This document shows positions 12,019 to 24,918 of a stretch of DNA of 64,000 nucleotides, piece after piece. Location: positions 3,658,001-3,722,000 of the forward strand of contig NC_134745.1 in assembly GCF_050436995.1 (NCBI RefSeq). Direction: 5' to 3'. Both the position numbers and the translations under genes were made by a program. The DNA is from Anticarsia gemmatalis (Eukaryota > Arthropoda > Insecta > Lepidoptera > Erebidae). Positions within the stretch are counted from its first letter, which is position 1. The number at the start of each line of letters is the position of its first letter. The notes under the pieces are model-generated. The model was not told where the DNA came from. It ran no database searches and saw nothing but the letters and a program-made list of their open reading frames with translations.

Positions 12019-15000
12019 GTAAGTTTTTATTTTTATTTTTAATAAATTTAAATGTTCGGAACGTGTTCTAAAAACTATAATTCGCTTGTTACACAAATAA
12101 GCTAAGTTTATTTTGTTTTTGTAAGACTACTTTACCTAAATCATTATACCTATAGTTTTATTCATATATTTTGCTAATAACAAGCATCTTACATAGAAAC
12201 ACTGCTTTAATTGTAAGTTATTTTGAAGAATTTTTGTTGCTGCAGCAAGTTAATTCATGTGTTGTAAAGGTAAAGAAATCCTAGCTATCTATAATGTTTA
12301 TATTAGAGATGACTGAAAAAATTTGATCTACGCTCAAGCAATATGAAAATTTAATTTAAGTATAGGTATATTGTATGCTTGATACCAGCGAAAGATTTAG
12401 TTTGTCATAGTATAAATAGTGTAAATTAAGTATACCTACACAGCTGCTATGATAAAGACAAAATTTACTAATAGAAATAAGCATGTGAAACCAATGTGTT
12501 CACAGATTATTTGAAGATACACTACAGTTACTGAAAAAAAAAAAATGTAATTGCAACATTATTTTCCAGAATGTTTGTACAAGTGCACTCCAAATTTTAA
12601 ATTGTATGGATCTTTTTTTTACACTGTTTCCATCTTTGCACACTTATTCAAATAATCTAGAAAAAAAAAAACATTCTTTCCTTTAGGTATCTTTGATTTT
12701 ATCATTTTAATTTTGGTGGTGCCATCACTCTGAAAAAAATAAATATTTACCTGAATAGATAATATAAAGCAAAATGCTCTATAACTGTGTTTTTTTAAAA
12801 CAAGAAACAATATTTTTATTTTTGAATAAATTACTGGGACATGCAGATTTTACAATACTATTATGCCATCAGATTAGCAATAATCTAAGTCATCACTATT
12901 TGGCATTTAAAGGTCATACAAGTCACTGCAAAAAGAAATCTGCTTGAATCTATTTATTTATATATACTTTGGTAGTATTCATTTCTGCAGGTATAAATAC
13001 AAGTTTTCACACAAACATTTTGACCGGCCCTTATTTCTCAAAAATTGTATTATTTAGGTACTACACATACTTAAGAGTGTACCCATTAATGCCAAGTTTA
13101 TTTCTTTATCATTGTAAAATATGTAATGCTAAGCTTTTTTTAGAACAAGTAATAAATAGTAGTGTTTAAAATATATCTGTATGAAACTTATTAGAACTTT
13201 CTCGGACTCCTTTAATTGCTTTTTGTACCCAATATATTAATGCTCTAATTCCATGAATTAATATTGTTGGCCATATTAAAATGTCATTGATATTAAGTTC
13301 TAAGTATAGTAAGTAGCTATCTTAATTAATTTAGTGTCTATTTTTTTTATAAATACTAATGAAGTAATTTTGGCTGTCAATGTAGTGTATCTGACTGGTA
13401 ATTATGTTGCGATTACTGGGTCAGCCATACTAGGTATTGTTTTTTTCTAATTGGTATATTATAATGTAAGTACCTATCTCAATAGTAACCTCAAGGTATG
13501 TTACATAACCCAGTAACTAGCAATAGTCTCGCCCCCTATAACGTAGAATTAACATTGCTAATGGCGTAATGTTGGTGTAATTTAAACTCCTTTGCCGACA
13601 CCTTTGGGTATATTATGCATGATATTAGGTTGTATGTAAAATTATCAATAAAAAACTTCTATAATAATATATTAAACCTACGTCGTATGTAATTATATTC
13701 AATTTTATAATAAACCGTAACTTCCTACAATAATTAGTACCAACATTAATTATGTTTCTACAGTTCAAACAAGAAAATTCAATTCCGAATGTTAATTAAC
13801 TCTGATAAGACTTCGATACATTCTAGGCTTTCATACAAAACTTATTTAACTTACATAACAAAAGTAACGAACGTGTCTAAAAATAGCCCACCCTCTTACG
13901 TGGGTGGCATAAGATAGCGGTTTAAGCTGAAGACGGGATATAGCTACCTACGTCAGGCCGAGGTTGGGTCGAAACCGACTTGATTGCATTTAGCCTAGTT
14001 GGCTGACCTATAATGTTACGTATCTGCAATCCCCGGAATGACTTACGTAATGTATTGAGAGGTTCTGTGAATCGGGGATGAACCTATTTTAATGATAACG
14101 AGTCGAAGTCGTATTTCTGTCGTATGTATCACGTAGTTCGTACTGATTGTAGAGGTCGTTTATAAGTATATGGTTACGCCAAACAACTTGAACACAATAG
14201 GTTTTATAGAAAGCCGAACGTAGACCTAATGCAGAGGACTCTCGGTTTACGGTTCTTCTAATCCAGCGATTGCAGCGTAATAGTGTTAGCTGCCGTACCT
14301 TGCACTTCTTTCCTAACAGACCTAAAAATTCATCATGATATACCCAATTGTTTCGCGTCACCTATAATCGTATTTTTATCATTACTTTCCCCTTGTACCT
14401 CGGAAATATTATAAGTTTAGCCGTGAGTCCTGTAACGCCCTAGCTTGTTTTCTCCTCGATCCAATTGAAAACCTTCGATAGCCTTATGTTATTTAAAGAT
14501 TGCGTAATGAAAATTGCTGACTAAATGCATTTATTATTGGATATGAATAACACTATGGCTATCAAAGCACTTGACTATTATCATCTAATAAAAGCCTCTA
14601 AAGATAAATTAACTTCATAACGTCAATGTGTAGGACGTATTCTGTGATATACCTTGTACGTACGATAAATTAGGGCTTGATTCGTATGAAGAAAACAACA
14701 CGACATCTAGAGTAACTATCGACGATTTTTAATGCAGAAATGAAATGGCAGACTAGGTCTCTTGCTTAGTCTAAGGAAAAGTAGTAAAATTAAGACAAAC
14801 TGGAATATTCCTTAATCCAAATATATTGGTTCCTATTTGGAGCTCCTGTTCTCATAATTACTACTGCGTTTTAATACTCGACAACCTTATTTGCGTGATT
14901 ACAAATGTGCAGTTACCATACTTTAGTATAGGTATACACCTGAAGCAGGTCTGAAAATTGATTCATAATATATTTTCGCTTCTTGTTTTTTATTTGTTAG

Positions 15001-18000
15001 AATTCGTTCGAAATCGAAGAACCCTGCATAAACGACGCAGACAAAACAACATTGCCATGAAACATATGAATCGGACCTAAATACTGTACATTGCGCGGGT
15101 GGAATCACGATCAATATTAAATAATAAATGCTACTGCTTCATAAACCCTCAAAGGGGTTTATTTATAGGGCTAGTTTCTCGTTCAAACGACCTGGGAATA
15201 TTCCATACAGCCTTGGAAAGGTGTTTATTCACTTGAACATTCGGATTGTAGAGGTTTATTATTTATACAAGCAAAGTAAACGGCCATCGTCAGAATATTA
15301 TATTTGAATTATGGAATCACCAGAATAGAAATGATTCTTGGGTCGCGGGACACTTTGCATACAGAATAATATATGAACTTTTTAAATCTTTAAGTTAATT
15401 TCCTGTCAGCGTAATACGAGTCTGTGTGTGTACTTTGTTTACAACTCTTTAGCAGTCGCTTGTTATTTTCTACATACTCGGTTATTTGTTCTTGATAAGT
15501 CAAGTTTCCAAATTAACTATGATATTCGACTAGAAAACATTTTAAGTCTTCAAAAAACATCAAAACATGCTGGTAGTTTTTGTCGCCACATCTATTTTTG
15601 GAACTCTTCAAAAACTCAATTCCCGTAAATAGTAGTCGTGAAATCATACAAAAACTTTCTGTATAAATGTCCACTTGGAAACTGAAGCCTTTCGAGACGT
15701 TTCGCAAGTAACTAAGCCGTGGTCGGTTAATTAGAGTTATTTGCAACTTTGTGAACTGGGAACTTCTAAGTTTGCATAATTAACTTAGACTGCGGACCGC
15801 CGGATAGGGAAGAGAAATGGAACAGTCTAGAGCTTACGTGTTGACACATTTTCTGTGAGATAAGTTCGTTTTGCAGGCATTTTCTTGGTTGCCAAAAAGT
15901 CTTTTGAGATTGGTACTATCTCATCAAGTGGGCTACTCTGGAAAGGCTTATGGTCCCCAATCTCTAGTGGCCTTGCAATAGGCTGATACTGACGCACGCT
16001 AATAAATTCATAAACCTAAAAAAATCTATGAAATAACAACACATATTTGTGCAAATTACATCGTGTTTCTGTCATGGACCCGTGTATGATACGGACCTGG
16101 ACAAAATGACGGTATAATTATTATAATTTATTTCCTTATATCCGGTAATTTCCCTTATGGTTTTGTACACAAACAGTAACAGCATTTACTAATCATTTAA
16201 ATGAACATCAACTCAGCAATATAAATAGCCGTACCACTCGTTCCTAAATAATTTGCCGGTGAGTTCATGACGTCACTAGACCTCTAGCGGTAGTAGCTAT
16301 ATGCGACAGGGAGGTTAGACGTACCGCGTTCGCCGGCAAACCTTTTGTGTTGCTGTTACATCGACACAAATGTAGTTACCACATAGGTGCAAATTACAAG
16401 TATTTCTATGTGTGAGTAGTTCTAGTGTAGACGTTGATTAATGTATTTAGGTTTCCTTTAGACAATCAAATGCTGTGCGGCGGCCCTGAGTACTGCAGAA
16501 TCATTAGCATTTCGTGATTTTCCAGAGTATACACTACCTTTACTGTGTAGCTGCCGATATAATTATGGAAGTACCTTATTCGTTACATATTTTAACATTT
16601 CAGTACTATTCTTTAAGGAGCTGATATCTAAATTCTCAGATTAAACTTTCCTGCAAAGTTTCTATTATATTATGGGAATTAAAATCTTATCTACGACGGC
16701 AGACCTGCGTCGAAACTAGTTAATTTAACAATGATTCTGCTGTAAACTTTTCACACATTCAAACCACCTACCTTTTCATTGACCCGCATAACGTCTGGAT
16801 ATGAATGGAAACAAAGGAGAGCCTACGTAAAAAGCCTTCTTATATTTTTGTAGACCAAACAGTACAAAAATAGAACCTATCTTTAGACGCTCTATTTTAT
16901 TCTCTGAATGCGACACGTGTGGGTAGATGAATTTTCTATTTTCTGCAGGTTGTTTTTAGGTTCAGTTAGTTATTTAGCTGTTAGCCTTCTTTTGTACGGC
17001 GTAATACAGTATTTCGTCGTGAATAAAAAGCTATACAGTAAAAGTCTAGCACCGTTAGATATGTGAATTGTGAAGCCAATGTTCCCTGCCTCTCCCTGAA
17101 ATTCGGCAGTTTATGTGTAAAATGTACTAGGCAGACATATTAGTAAATCCTATTGGTATTTGTTATATTGAAAAGTGTATAGTGAAACTATACTTTTTTG
17201 TTACAGGATGAACTCTATCTCTGCACGCCAATTAGAATCTCACCACACAACAATTACTACATAGGTATGTATTAGTTGTTCCAATGTTTATTATTTGTAC
17301 AATAATAGTCTAATGAAACCTGTAATTTTTATTATACTCTTCCGTTATTATAGGTGAATGTAATTTTGTTGCAGCACTTATTTCAATTTTGATGTAAATC
17401 TACTCTATAACGGATTTTACCATTTTTTGATTCAATTTTATCAGATCAGCATTACATTGACTCCGCTCAAAAATAATTGAGATTTCACAAATGACAGAAT
17501 TTAACACAAAAAAATGTTGACTTTACCTTTGTAGCCTGTATTTTCCAATGGCCACGTAAAATCCGTGATAGTATCTGTACTAGATACACACATGAATACT
17601 TTTTTCGATCGATCCATGTTAGAGGTCGAACAGATTGGCATTTAACGCCCACGTTTATATTTTCCACTCCCTAGTACGTAAAGTTCTCTTTTTTCATTTT
17701 ATAGAATCCAATTATATTTTGTTCAATACCCCTAGGTTGGTAGGGAAGGTGCCCTTACAGTCATTATATGTACCAATAGCCCAAGCTCAAGCCCAATACC
17801 AAATAAGATGCCAAAAAAAAAAATTATGTTCAGAAACTTTGGTTAAAGAAAAAACAACAAAAATCCTCGTTAATGCACGTGTAATTCCATCAATTCGTAT
17901 TCAGTGAAAGTACATTGATGTGAACTAAACGTTCTCTTTATGGTAACATCTCACTTTTTTATACTTATGCATGCAAATTGCATTGCTAACTAGTTTTTGA

Positions 18001-21000
18001 CTACAAGAAAACCACTAAAATTAAGTTTTTAGATTTTTTTGTTGTAATTTGGTTGCACCTGTTAGCACGTGATAAGAAAATTTGAGAATTCAAATAGTCG
18101 TTTATGTTAGGGTTGGATTCATATCGATAGTGCTACGAATAACTTACGACCTAAAACATCTAAACAATTAAGCTGTTACTACTTCATGGCAAAATATGAA
18201 CCTGTCTTTATTAAAATTGCTAAGAGAGTACGCTGCAAAATCAGATTAAAAATGATTGTAAAAATCACCATTTTGCTATAAATCCACCAAATTTAGATAT
18301 GGTTTCGTAGATAGAAACTAAGCTTAGAATCCTTTTGTTCCAGTTGGCTTCGAACCAAATGCCTCTATGCACACCGCTCACCACATGCTGCTGTATGGAT
18401 GTTCAGAACCAGGATCTAACGAGTCAGTTTGGTAAGTCGCTATTTTCAAGTTATAAGTTATTAGGTATAAGGTCCTGCGTGTCGCTTAGTCTGCGTAGGA
18501 TTTTTCCCTGAGGTTAAAACTATCAGTATAAGTTCCTATACATTTGTTAATACAGATTATGAAGCATTTGCCATATCTCATCAAAGAATATTCAGTATTC
18601 TTTGAGTATTTCTTTCATTCCAGACATTTATTTTTAGTATTAGGTAGTAAGACTTATGTGAGGTTCATTTTCATTAATTCCTGATGAATACCGGTAGGGA
18701 ATTTCTAAGCAGTAGATAGAAGTCTCATTAGACACAAACCGTATGGCAGACTCATTACTATAAGACATATTGAAAAGCTGATTTTACTATCGTATCGTAT
18801 CTTTTCTTTGCGACTAATGACGTGACTGAATTCGAACACAATCATTCGCTGTTTGATGGAACTGACCGAAGCTTGTGACTTTATGCCTACTAGGGTAAGG
18901 AATATTATGGCCAATAATTTATAGATAGCTAGGTAAATCTTAAAACTGCTCAGTAAACAAGTAGTAGATACATCTTGCAGTATTGTGGGTTTGGTGTATC
19001 GACTGGTTTTTGGGCTCTTTCGTCAAAGGCATTTCGTAACAGTTACAAGGCAGCTGTTCCTTGGTAGTCTACGTCTTAACCGCAAAGATTTAAGCGTCTA
19101 TGCTATCATGTTAGTCTTTCTATTCCTTTATTTATGTTTACAGGGTTCTTTTAAAATCACCTATGTATTTTCAATATTTTTCCTCCAATGTATTTTCTAA
19201 CTCCAAGTTCACGGTTTGATTACCTACAAGTTCCGCGGCGATAAGAATAATTACATGCGTTGACCAAAGCCGTGAAGTGAACGTCAATACTTTTATCATT
19301 GGATGTTTATTGGATTATCCTTGCGTTACGTGTCGTGTTTATTCACAGGGCGCTACAGCCATCCCACTGACCTTTACATGGCACCTACTTATATCTACTC
19401 TACGTATAACAACATAGTTTAATCAAATATGCTTTACAAGGTTGTATAATACTACCACAATAAACGCGAAAGTTTGTTAGGAAGGACGGATGCTTGCTTT
19501 CTTTTCACAAAATCTTATAAATGAACCCTGATTCTGTAAATGACATAGAAAAGTCTTCTTATTTCTGAAAACTTTTCTGTCATTAACAGAATCAAGGTTT
19601 TCATGCACTGCGCGATTTGGTCAACTAAATTGTGATTTTAATCATGTTTTCCTCAACAATACGTTATTAATGTTTATAGTCTATAGAGTTATGTATATTT
19701 GATCCCATATCATCGGAAGCGAGCATATTTTCCTATTGTGTAATTCAAGTGGAAGTAGCCGATGCTCGAGTATATTTGTATTTTACCATTGTAAGGTAGA
19801 TACTACCGAATCAATATCGATTTTAGTATTCGTTACAAATAAACTTGTATTGTCCATGAATTTGAAGGTTAAACCTAGTTCTATACTATTAGTCTAATTG
19901 CATTCCATCGATCTAGTAAAATAAATTGCTAGAAAATTTGATGCTCGTATACAAAGGTCAGGGGGTCGGAAGTTTCTTTTTAAAAAGGTCCAAATTGTCT
20001 GCCTAATTCCTGGGCTCTCATAAAACATGCAGATTTGAATAAAATATGTTATGCCCTAATGCTCAGGCCTAATGAGCCGTAAATATTATATTACTCTTTG
20101 CACACTTTGTGGAACTTAATGTTAAGGTAATTGCTGTAATTTTGTATAATAATAAATTACTTTACTGACATCCTCATTGTCGGTAGGCTTGCAGTCAAAT
20201 AAATATACACATTACACCTGTATGATGACATCAAGTTTTTTAAATTACACGTGATGAAAATCATCAGATAACTTGCAAAAACATGGTATACAGCGTGGTT
20301 CAGCAATAGCAACAAACTTTTGTCTTAAGCGTACTAAGCTAAAGTAGAATTTATCATTTTCCAGATGTACATATTTAGTTCGAAATGAAATAAAATATAC
20401 GTCTAACTATTGTAGCAGATAGATTTGGGATCGGCATAGTCGATACAGAGCAGCATCTTAAATATTATGTAAGACTAACCTAAACCACTTAGTAAATCGA
20501 AAATCTAAAATAGTCTTAGATGTATACTCGGTTCCTCGCAGCAATCTCGCTCCTTTGAGGGTTAAAAATGTTAATCACTTGCCATAAATTGCTTTTACAG
20601 CAAAGCAGAACCGAAATAAGTTGCTCTCTCTCTCTGTCTACGTAGTCCCTTTACACAATATTTCTAATTTGCAGGAGTTGCGGTGAAATGCAGAGCAATG
20701 AGGTTGATGAGATGTACAACACGGCAAGCCCTTGTCGCTCGGGATCTCAGGTAAAATATCCAATAAATTAGAAAATATATCACAATATTTCGGTTATAAA
20801 TATTTTAGTCTAGTTAATTGATGTCTATAAATCTTTGAGATTTTTAACTATGAATGATTACTAAAATTGTTAAAATTCTTCTAAAGTATTGTGTGGGAGA
20901 TGTTTTTTTGTAGCGGCTCTAACCCTCTTGATCAGTTTAACAACAATTTTTCTAGCATAGGTACCACACCAATGCTAGAAAAATTGTCGGAAATAATCTT

Positions 21001-24000
21001 TTTGAAATACTCTAAATATACATAACCAACATTGTAGTGTGGCACATTTTATTGTTAATTTTGTTATAATACGCGTGTAGATAAACTTTGTAGTAAACTG
21101 GGAATAACCGCGCTAGTGTCAATAGTTCAAATAGTATTGATAGTAGAATTAATATATGAACTTTTGACTGCCTCTGTGGCGCAGTGATTTAGGTCGCCAC
21201 GCCGATACCACTGCAACGGGAGGTCGTGGGTTCGATTCCCACACGGGACAATTATTTGTGCGATCCACAAATAATTGTTTCGGGTCTGGTTGTGCTTTGT
21301 GTCCGTTGTTTGTATGTTTGTAAAAGTCCCCGCGACACAAGAGCAATTCTTAGTGCGGGAGTTGTCTTTCAAATGAAATAAATGAAATGAAGTAATCTAC
21401 AGTCTTACAAAAACATAATAAGTTACAATATTGTATTATGAATTGAACAATTTTAATGAACTTGTTATTACTTATTGTTATTGCAATACTAGCGACTACA
21501 TATAAAGCGAAATTAATAAACATTTTTTTTTGACAATATTGAGGATTTATGTCACAAACTTACGACCTGAATTCTCATTAGTCATCATATTACTAATCAT
21601 CTTTACTTCGGCTTGTAGGGGATTACCCCTTTTTTCCTCTCGTCATATACAAATGGCTGTCAGTTCTCTATCTTCTTATATCATTTGACTATAGTTCTAA
21701 TATGCTCACAATTTTCTTTTCAGATCGTATATGCATGGGCTCGAGATGCGCCTAGTCTGCATTTACCTAAGGATGTCGGCTTTCTCATCGGCAAGGACTC
21801 GCCTATCAAATACTTAGTGCTGCAAGTACATTATATGCATCGTTTCCCAGGTAACTTGTTATTATTTTGTAACTACTTTAGTCATTGTTATTGATACAAT
21901 GTTCCCAAATAAAATTGTGGTTAACTTGTCAATCAGAAATATTAAACACTCAATAAAAAAAAATTGGCACTTATGAGAACTTTCTAAAGTACCTAAGTTA
22001 TTACTAAAAAGAAGTATGCAGTAACGTACTTAGTAAAGTAAATTGAAAGCTCTTGAGACAGAAGCTATACAGACGTAGAAGGTCTGTCGATCGCTACACT
22101 AAATAAGGCTTACACCAAAATGGCTTTTTGACGCAGTTACTTGTTTACGGAATACAAAATGCGGGTACATGAATTACTTATCAATGGCTACATAATGTAT
22201 GTATGCGTAGTTTCACATATATTTGGCAACTTCGCATAGTGATCTGATCAAATTCTAATGTATTGAAATTTCTGTAATTTTTTTTTGTCGCCTCTAGCTA
22301 GATTTACAAATACTCCTTTGCTACTGCAGTATACCATAGAGATAATATAATCTATACTAGTAATATTAAACTGAAGAGTGTCTGTTTGAACGCGCTTAAC
22401 TGAGAAACTACTGTTTCAAATTGAAAAAATCTTCTTACGTTATATTGTTCATTTATTGAGAAAGGCTACAGGCTATAACATCACGCTATAATTATTAGGA
22501 GAGGTACCGCAATAAAAATGTTGTTAAAACAGTAAAGACTAAATTCTACGCAAACAAAGTTACGGGTAGCCGCTAGACTTAAAAAAAATACTATTTAATT
22601 TAATTACAATTTCAACAGTTTTGTATCGAACAATAAGTATACGTAACTACGGAACTTATTCGTCGTAATTTGAAAGAAATAAATGCTTATTAAAAGATTC
22701 CATTCCTTAACAACAATTACATATTGTTTATAAATAATAGTTTATATTTAATCAACAAGATACTTATATTACGAATGTCAATGTGTTGAGAAATCAATCA
22801 TAATATCAAGAGGTACTTGATATTGTTTATATCTACAAGTAAACAATGAATGATAATATAACTTACTATTTATTCTGAAGAGTCATTATAGAAAGTTGTG
22901 AATATATCAGGCCATTAGCTTATCAATGGCTATACCCTGAAAAAGTTATATAGCAATAAATATACCAGTTTTACTCTGGGTATAAACATGTTTTCAATCA
23001 ATGTTTTTGAACTCTCGCGACTTGTACACATAATATCGGTATCCTAACCTTTAATTTTCGATCGCGATTAAAAGCCGCTGCATTACAATATTAAATGTTT
23101 TCAATCATTCGTAGCCCATAGAAAATGGAGGGCTATGTCGTTTTGGTCTCCTTAGTCTTCAATATATGCGTACTCCAACAAACTTAAAAATACTTGAGAG
23201 ATATCCTCATAAATGCTATGATGTTATTTTCAGAGGAAAAACTGGATAATTCTGGAGTGTTCCTCAAATACACAAAGGATGTGTAAGTATTCACTTGTTA
23301 TAGGAGTTGCACGTTATTTAATTACAGTGGTTTTGTATTAGGAATAATCTTAGTACTCGCTGTTTTCTTTCATAAGCAGAGCAAACGTAATAAATGTTCT
23401 GTAAACATATTATATCAGTTGATATTGTATGTTTTAAGTAAAAATTCTAAATAACATAAAAAATACGACATGTGTGGAACCTACACTGACTCATTTTCAA
23501 TAACATTTGAATCCACAAATTTAGTAAAATTGTTTTTTACTAATGTAATTTTACAATTAATTTGTAGTTGACTAATAGCAATCATTATATTTATATTTAC
23601 TGACCAATTTACAAAATTAATATATTTATGTAAATTTTCAGAATGCCTCGTCAAGCGGGAGTGATATTGCTAGGCACAGGAGGCGTGATCGCTGCTAACT
23701 CGCTTGAAAATATGGAGACCGCCTGCGCTATCAATGAAGACAAAGTCATTCACCCCTTCGCGTTCAGGACTCATACACATGCACTGGGTAATTTTTATTT
23801 ATTTTTGCGCTGTTTAAGACCATTTCAAAAGAGAGAGCAATAAGAAATTGATTAAGATCCCTTTATTTCTTTCTTTAGCGGTTTAGTTTTATTACAGTTG
23901 TACCCTAAGACTAATTACTCCGAAAACTCAAGCTTAAAAATACGCACTGATATCTTAGTTATTCAGATTTTCAAATCTTACTTTAATGCTAAGCAAAACA

Positions 24001-24806
24001 GCGGAGTGCCTTATGTAAGTTGTATCTTGGTGATATTATAAAATTATTTTATTTATTTATTATGAATGAATGTTGTGTTTCAGGCGTAGTAGTAACCGGC
24101 TACGTAGTCCGCCAAGACGCCAGTGGCGACATATGGACGCTGATAGGCAAGAAGAACCCTCAGTTGCCTCAGATGTTCTACCCCGTGGTCAACACTAAAC
24201 CTATACGAAGGGACGACGTGCTAGCTGCTCGCTGTGTGATGAATAATACGCATAATCATCCAGTTAGGATCGGGTATGTGTTTCAGATTTCAATTGAGAA
24301 CAGCGCCATCAATTGGCAGAATTGTTCAAGCTTGATGGTTTATATATATCGCAATAGATGGCGTTGCAATCGTATAAATAGTAGCTGTAAAAACATATTA
24401 TTAACTGGCTTGTGTGAATGTTAATGTAAATCGTAACTTAGGTAACTTTTAACATTAACTATTCTGCCAGTGAGCATTGTTAACTTCGGTTTAGCGGTTT
24501 TGGTGCTAGAAATTCATAAATTTCTACACTAGTTAACTCCTCCTCTTTAACTCTTGCTTTGATTCATCAACTAATATCAGCCTGAATTAAATGCTCATCG
24601 TTACTTAATTTCACTAGAAACTCAAACAAATTATCTTCAATTCTAGCGCTACAAACAAAGACGAGATGTGCAACTTCTACCTAATGTACTGGGTTGAGAA
24701 CAGTACTCCCTTGGAACAGAAGTACTGTTTCTCTGCCGGCCCCCCATACTACTACTGGACCCGAGCCCGCGAGAATCTCAACAACATCCCCGAAAGCATA
24801 TCTTAG
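11908..24806 (+). CDS. Phm: Peptidylglycine alpha-hydroxylating monooxygenase, nine coding exons
   Basis: Copper-, ascorbate- and O2-dependent enzyme that hydroxylates the alpha carbon of the C-terminal glycine of peptide precursors in secretory granules; PAL then cleaves the product to give the amidated peptide. Exons: 11908-12018, 17207-17264, 18344-18431, 20675-20750, 21724-21850, 23234-23282, 23642-23787, 24084-24273, 24647-24806. They total 1005 nt, join in frame and encode 334 residues; every junction is GT...AG. Residues 1-20 form a signal peptide. CuH ligands are H69, H70 and H147; CuM ligands are H214, H216 and M289. R212, Q145 and Y293 match active-site residues of the rat enzyme. 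Eight cysteines (43, 76, 88, 106, 198, 269, 290, 309) match the conserved disulfide framework, but the partner of the first (rat C186) is absent. Length is slightly below the Drosophila protein. No PAL domain and no transmembrane segment follow, so this is a soluble monofunctional PHM. The identification is secure; the transcript ends are not. Confidence 0.96.
12019..17206 (+). other. Phm: Phm intron 1
   Basis: 5.2 kb, GT...AG. It holds the CRE-containing inverted repeat at 16252. A GC-richer block at 13900-14400 includes a hairpin (cccaccctcttacgtgggtgg, 13890-13910) and a 90-codon minus-strand frame of doubtful meaning. A candidate location for enhancers. Confidence 0.7.
16252..16340. repeat. 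Short inverted-repeat element with a CRE in Phm intron 1
   Basis: 'tttgccggtga' at the left and 'tcgccggcaaa' at the right form an inverted repeat around a GC-richer 89-bp segment that contains the palindrome TGACGTCA at 16268-16275. It looks like a small MITE or a conserved intronic element. Confidence 0.4.
17207..17264 (+). CDS. Phm: Phm coding exon 2
   Basis: Preceded by a pyrimidine-rich ttttttgttacag acceptor and followed by donor gtatgt. Encodes residues 38-56 (DELYLCTPIRISPHNNYYI) and the first base of V57. The 'DxYLCTPI' motif and C43 are conserved throughout the PHM family. Confidence 0.93.
18344..18431 (+). CDS. Phm: Phm coding exon 3 (CuH histidine pair)
   Basis: Encodes residues 57-85 and two bases of W86. 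It holds GFEPNASMHTAHHMLLYGC, with the adjacent CuH ligands H69-H70 and C76. Acceptor cttttgttccag, donor gtaagt. Confidence 0.95.
19522..19602. mobile_element. Short palindromic MITE in Phm intron 3
   Basis: 'ccctgattctgtaaatgaca' then 'tagaaaagt' pairs with 'acttttctgtcattaacaga' then 'atcaagg'. About 80 bp with almost no loop; a typical minimal fold-back element. Confidence 0.6.
20675..20750 (+). CDS. Phm: Phm coding exon 4
   Basis: Completes W86 and encodes residues 87-111 (SCGEM... to SGSQ), with C88 and C106 of the disulfide framework. The middle part, NEVDEMYNTAS, is a variable loop in the family. Acceptor tttgcag; donor gtaaaa, the weakest of the set. Ends in phase 0. Confidence 0.92.
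20943..20987 (+). repeat. Perfect hairpin in Phm intron 4
   Basis: 'acaatttttctagcat' (20943-20958) and 'atgctagaaaaattgt' (20972-20987) are exact complements of 16 bp around a 13-nt loop containing ggtacc. Confidence 0.7.
21166..21395 (+). mobile_element. tRNA-derived SINE in Phm intron 4
   Basis: Pol III A box near 21177 (tggcgcagtgatttaggtcg) and perfect B box GGTTCGATTCC at 21229-21239. A conserved-looking body follows, containing a hairpin (attatttgtg/cacaaataat), and the 3' tail is a loose repeat of aaatgaaat units. The head does not close as a full tRNA, so it is not a tRNA gene. Pattern and length fit lepidopteran SINEs. Sense orientation relative to Phm. Confidence 0.85.
21724..21850 (+). 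CDS. Phm: Phm coding exon 5 (third CuH histidine)
   Basis: Encodes residues 112-153, including IVYAWARDAP, DVGFLIGKDSPIKY and LVLQVHYMH. Q145 and H147 correspond to rat Q170 and the CuH ligand H172. Acceptor ttttcttttcag, donor gtaact. Confidence 0.95.
22351..22579 (+). mobile_element. Helitron-like/Lep1-type dispersed repeat in Phm intron 5
   Basis: Begins 'tctatactagtaatattaaa' with 'ctgaagagtgtctgtttgaacg' soon after, and ends 'acgggtagccgctagact'. This head and tail recur in lepidopteran genomes as a non-autonomous element usually grouped with Helitron-like repeats. Recognised from memory, without alignment. Confidence 0.45.
23014..23092. mobile_element. Partial copy of the 31307 palindromic element, Phm intron 5
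   Basis: 'tcgcgacttgtacacataat' then 'tcctaacctttaattttcga' and 'tcgcgatta' match one arm of the perfect palindrome at 31307-31440 with a few changes. Only one arm is present. Confidence 0.6.
23234..23282 (+). CDS. Phm: Phm coding exon 6 (49-nt micro-exon)
   Basis: Encodes residues 154-169 (EEKLDNSGVFLKYTKD) and two bases of V170. The 'SGV' motif aligns with vertebrate 'CSGV', but the cysteine is replaced by asparagine. Acceptor gttattttcag, donor gtaagt. Confidence 0.9.
23642..23787 (+). CDS. Phm: Phm coding exon 7 (CuM HxH)
   Basis: Encodes V170 (last base) to L218 and one base of G219. Contains AGVILLGTGGVI, C198 and FRTHTHALG with R212 and CuM ligands H214 and H216. Acceptor taaattttcag, donor gtaatt. 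Confidence 0.95.
24084..24273 (+). CDS. Phm: Phm coding exon 8
   Basis: Encodes residues 219-281 and two bases of G282: VTGYVVRQD, WTLIGKKNPQLPQMFYPV and DDVLAARCVM, all strongly conserved, with C269. Acceptor gttgtgtttcag, donor gtatgt. The open frame continues about 150 nt into the intron without homology, so the donor at 24274 is preferred. Confidence 0.94.
24647..24806 (+). CDS. Phm: Phm last coding exon (CuM methionine)
   Basis: Completes G282 and encodes residues 283-334, then TAG at 24804-24806. NKDEMCNFYLMYWVEN carries CuM ligand M289, C290 and Y293; C309 lies in QKYCFSAG. The C-terminus (ENLNNIPESIS) resembles the Drosophila C-terminal tail. Acceptor tcttcaattctag. Confidence 0.95.
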
Positions 24807-24918
24807 GACACGAAATTAAGATCCACGGTAATTGATTGTATTATATATGTTATACTTTTCGCCTTTGCTGTTTTCCATTGTTTCGTACATAGCCAGTATT
24901 TGACTATTATTTTTTAAT

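Noticed and set aside
14089..14361. 90-codon minus-strand frame in Phm intron 1
   Set aside because: Length is borderline for chance in a GC-richer block; no recognisable domain.
21166..21240. Second tRNA gene
   Set aside because: A and B boxes are present but the acceptor stem does not close and a SINE body and tail follow; called a SINE.
24274..24424. Readthrough extension of Phm exon 8
   Set aside because: Homology to PHM stops at the gtatgt donor and resumes in the next exon in the right phase.
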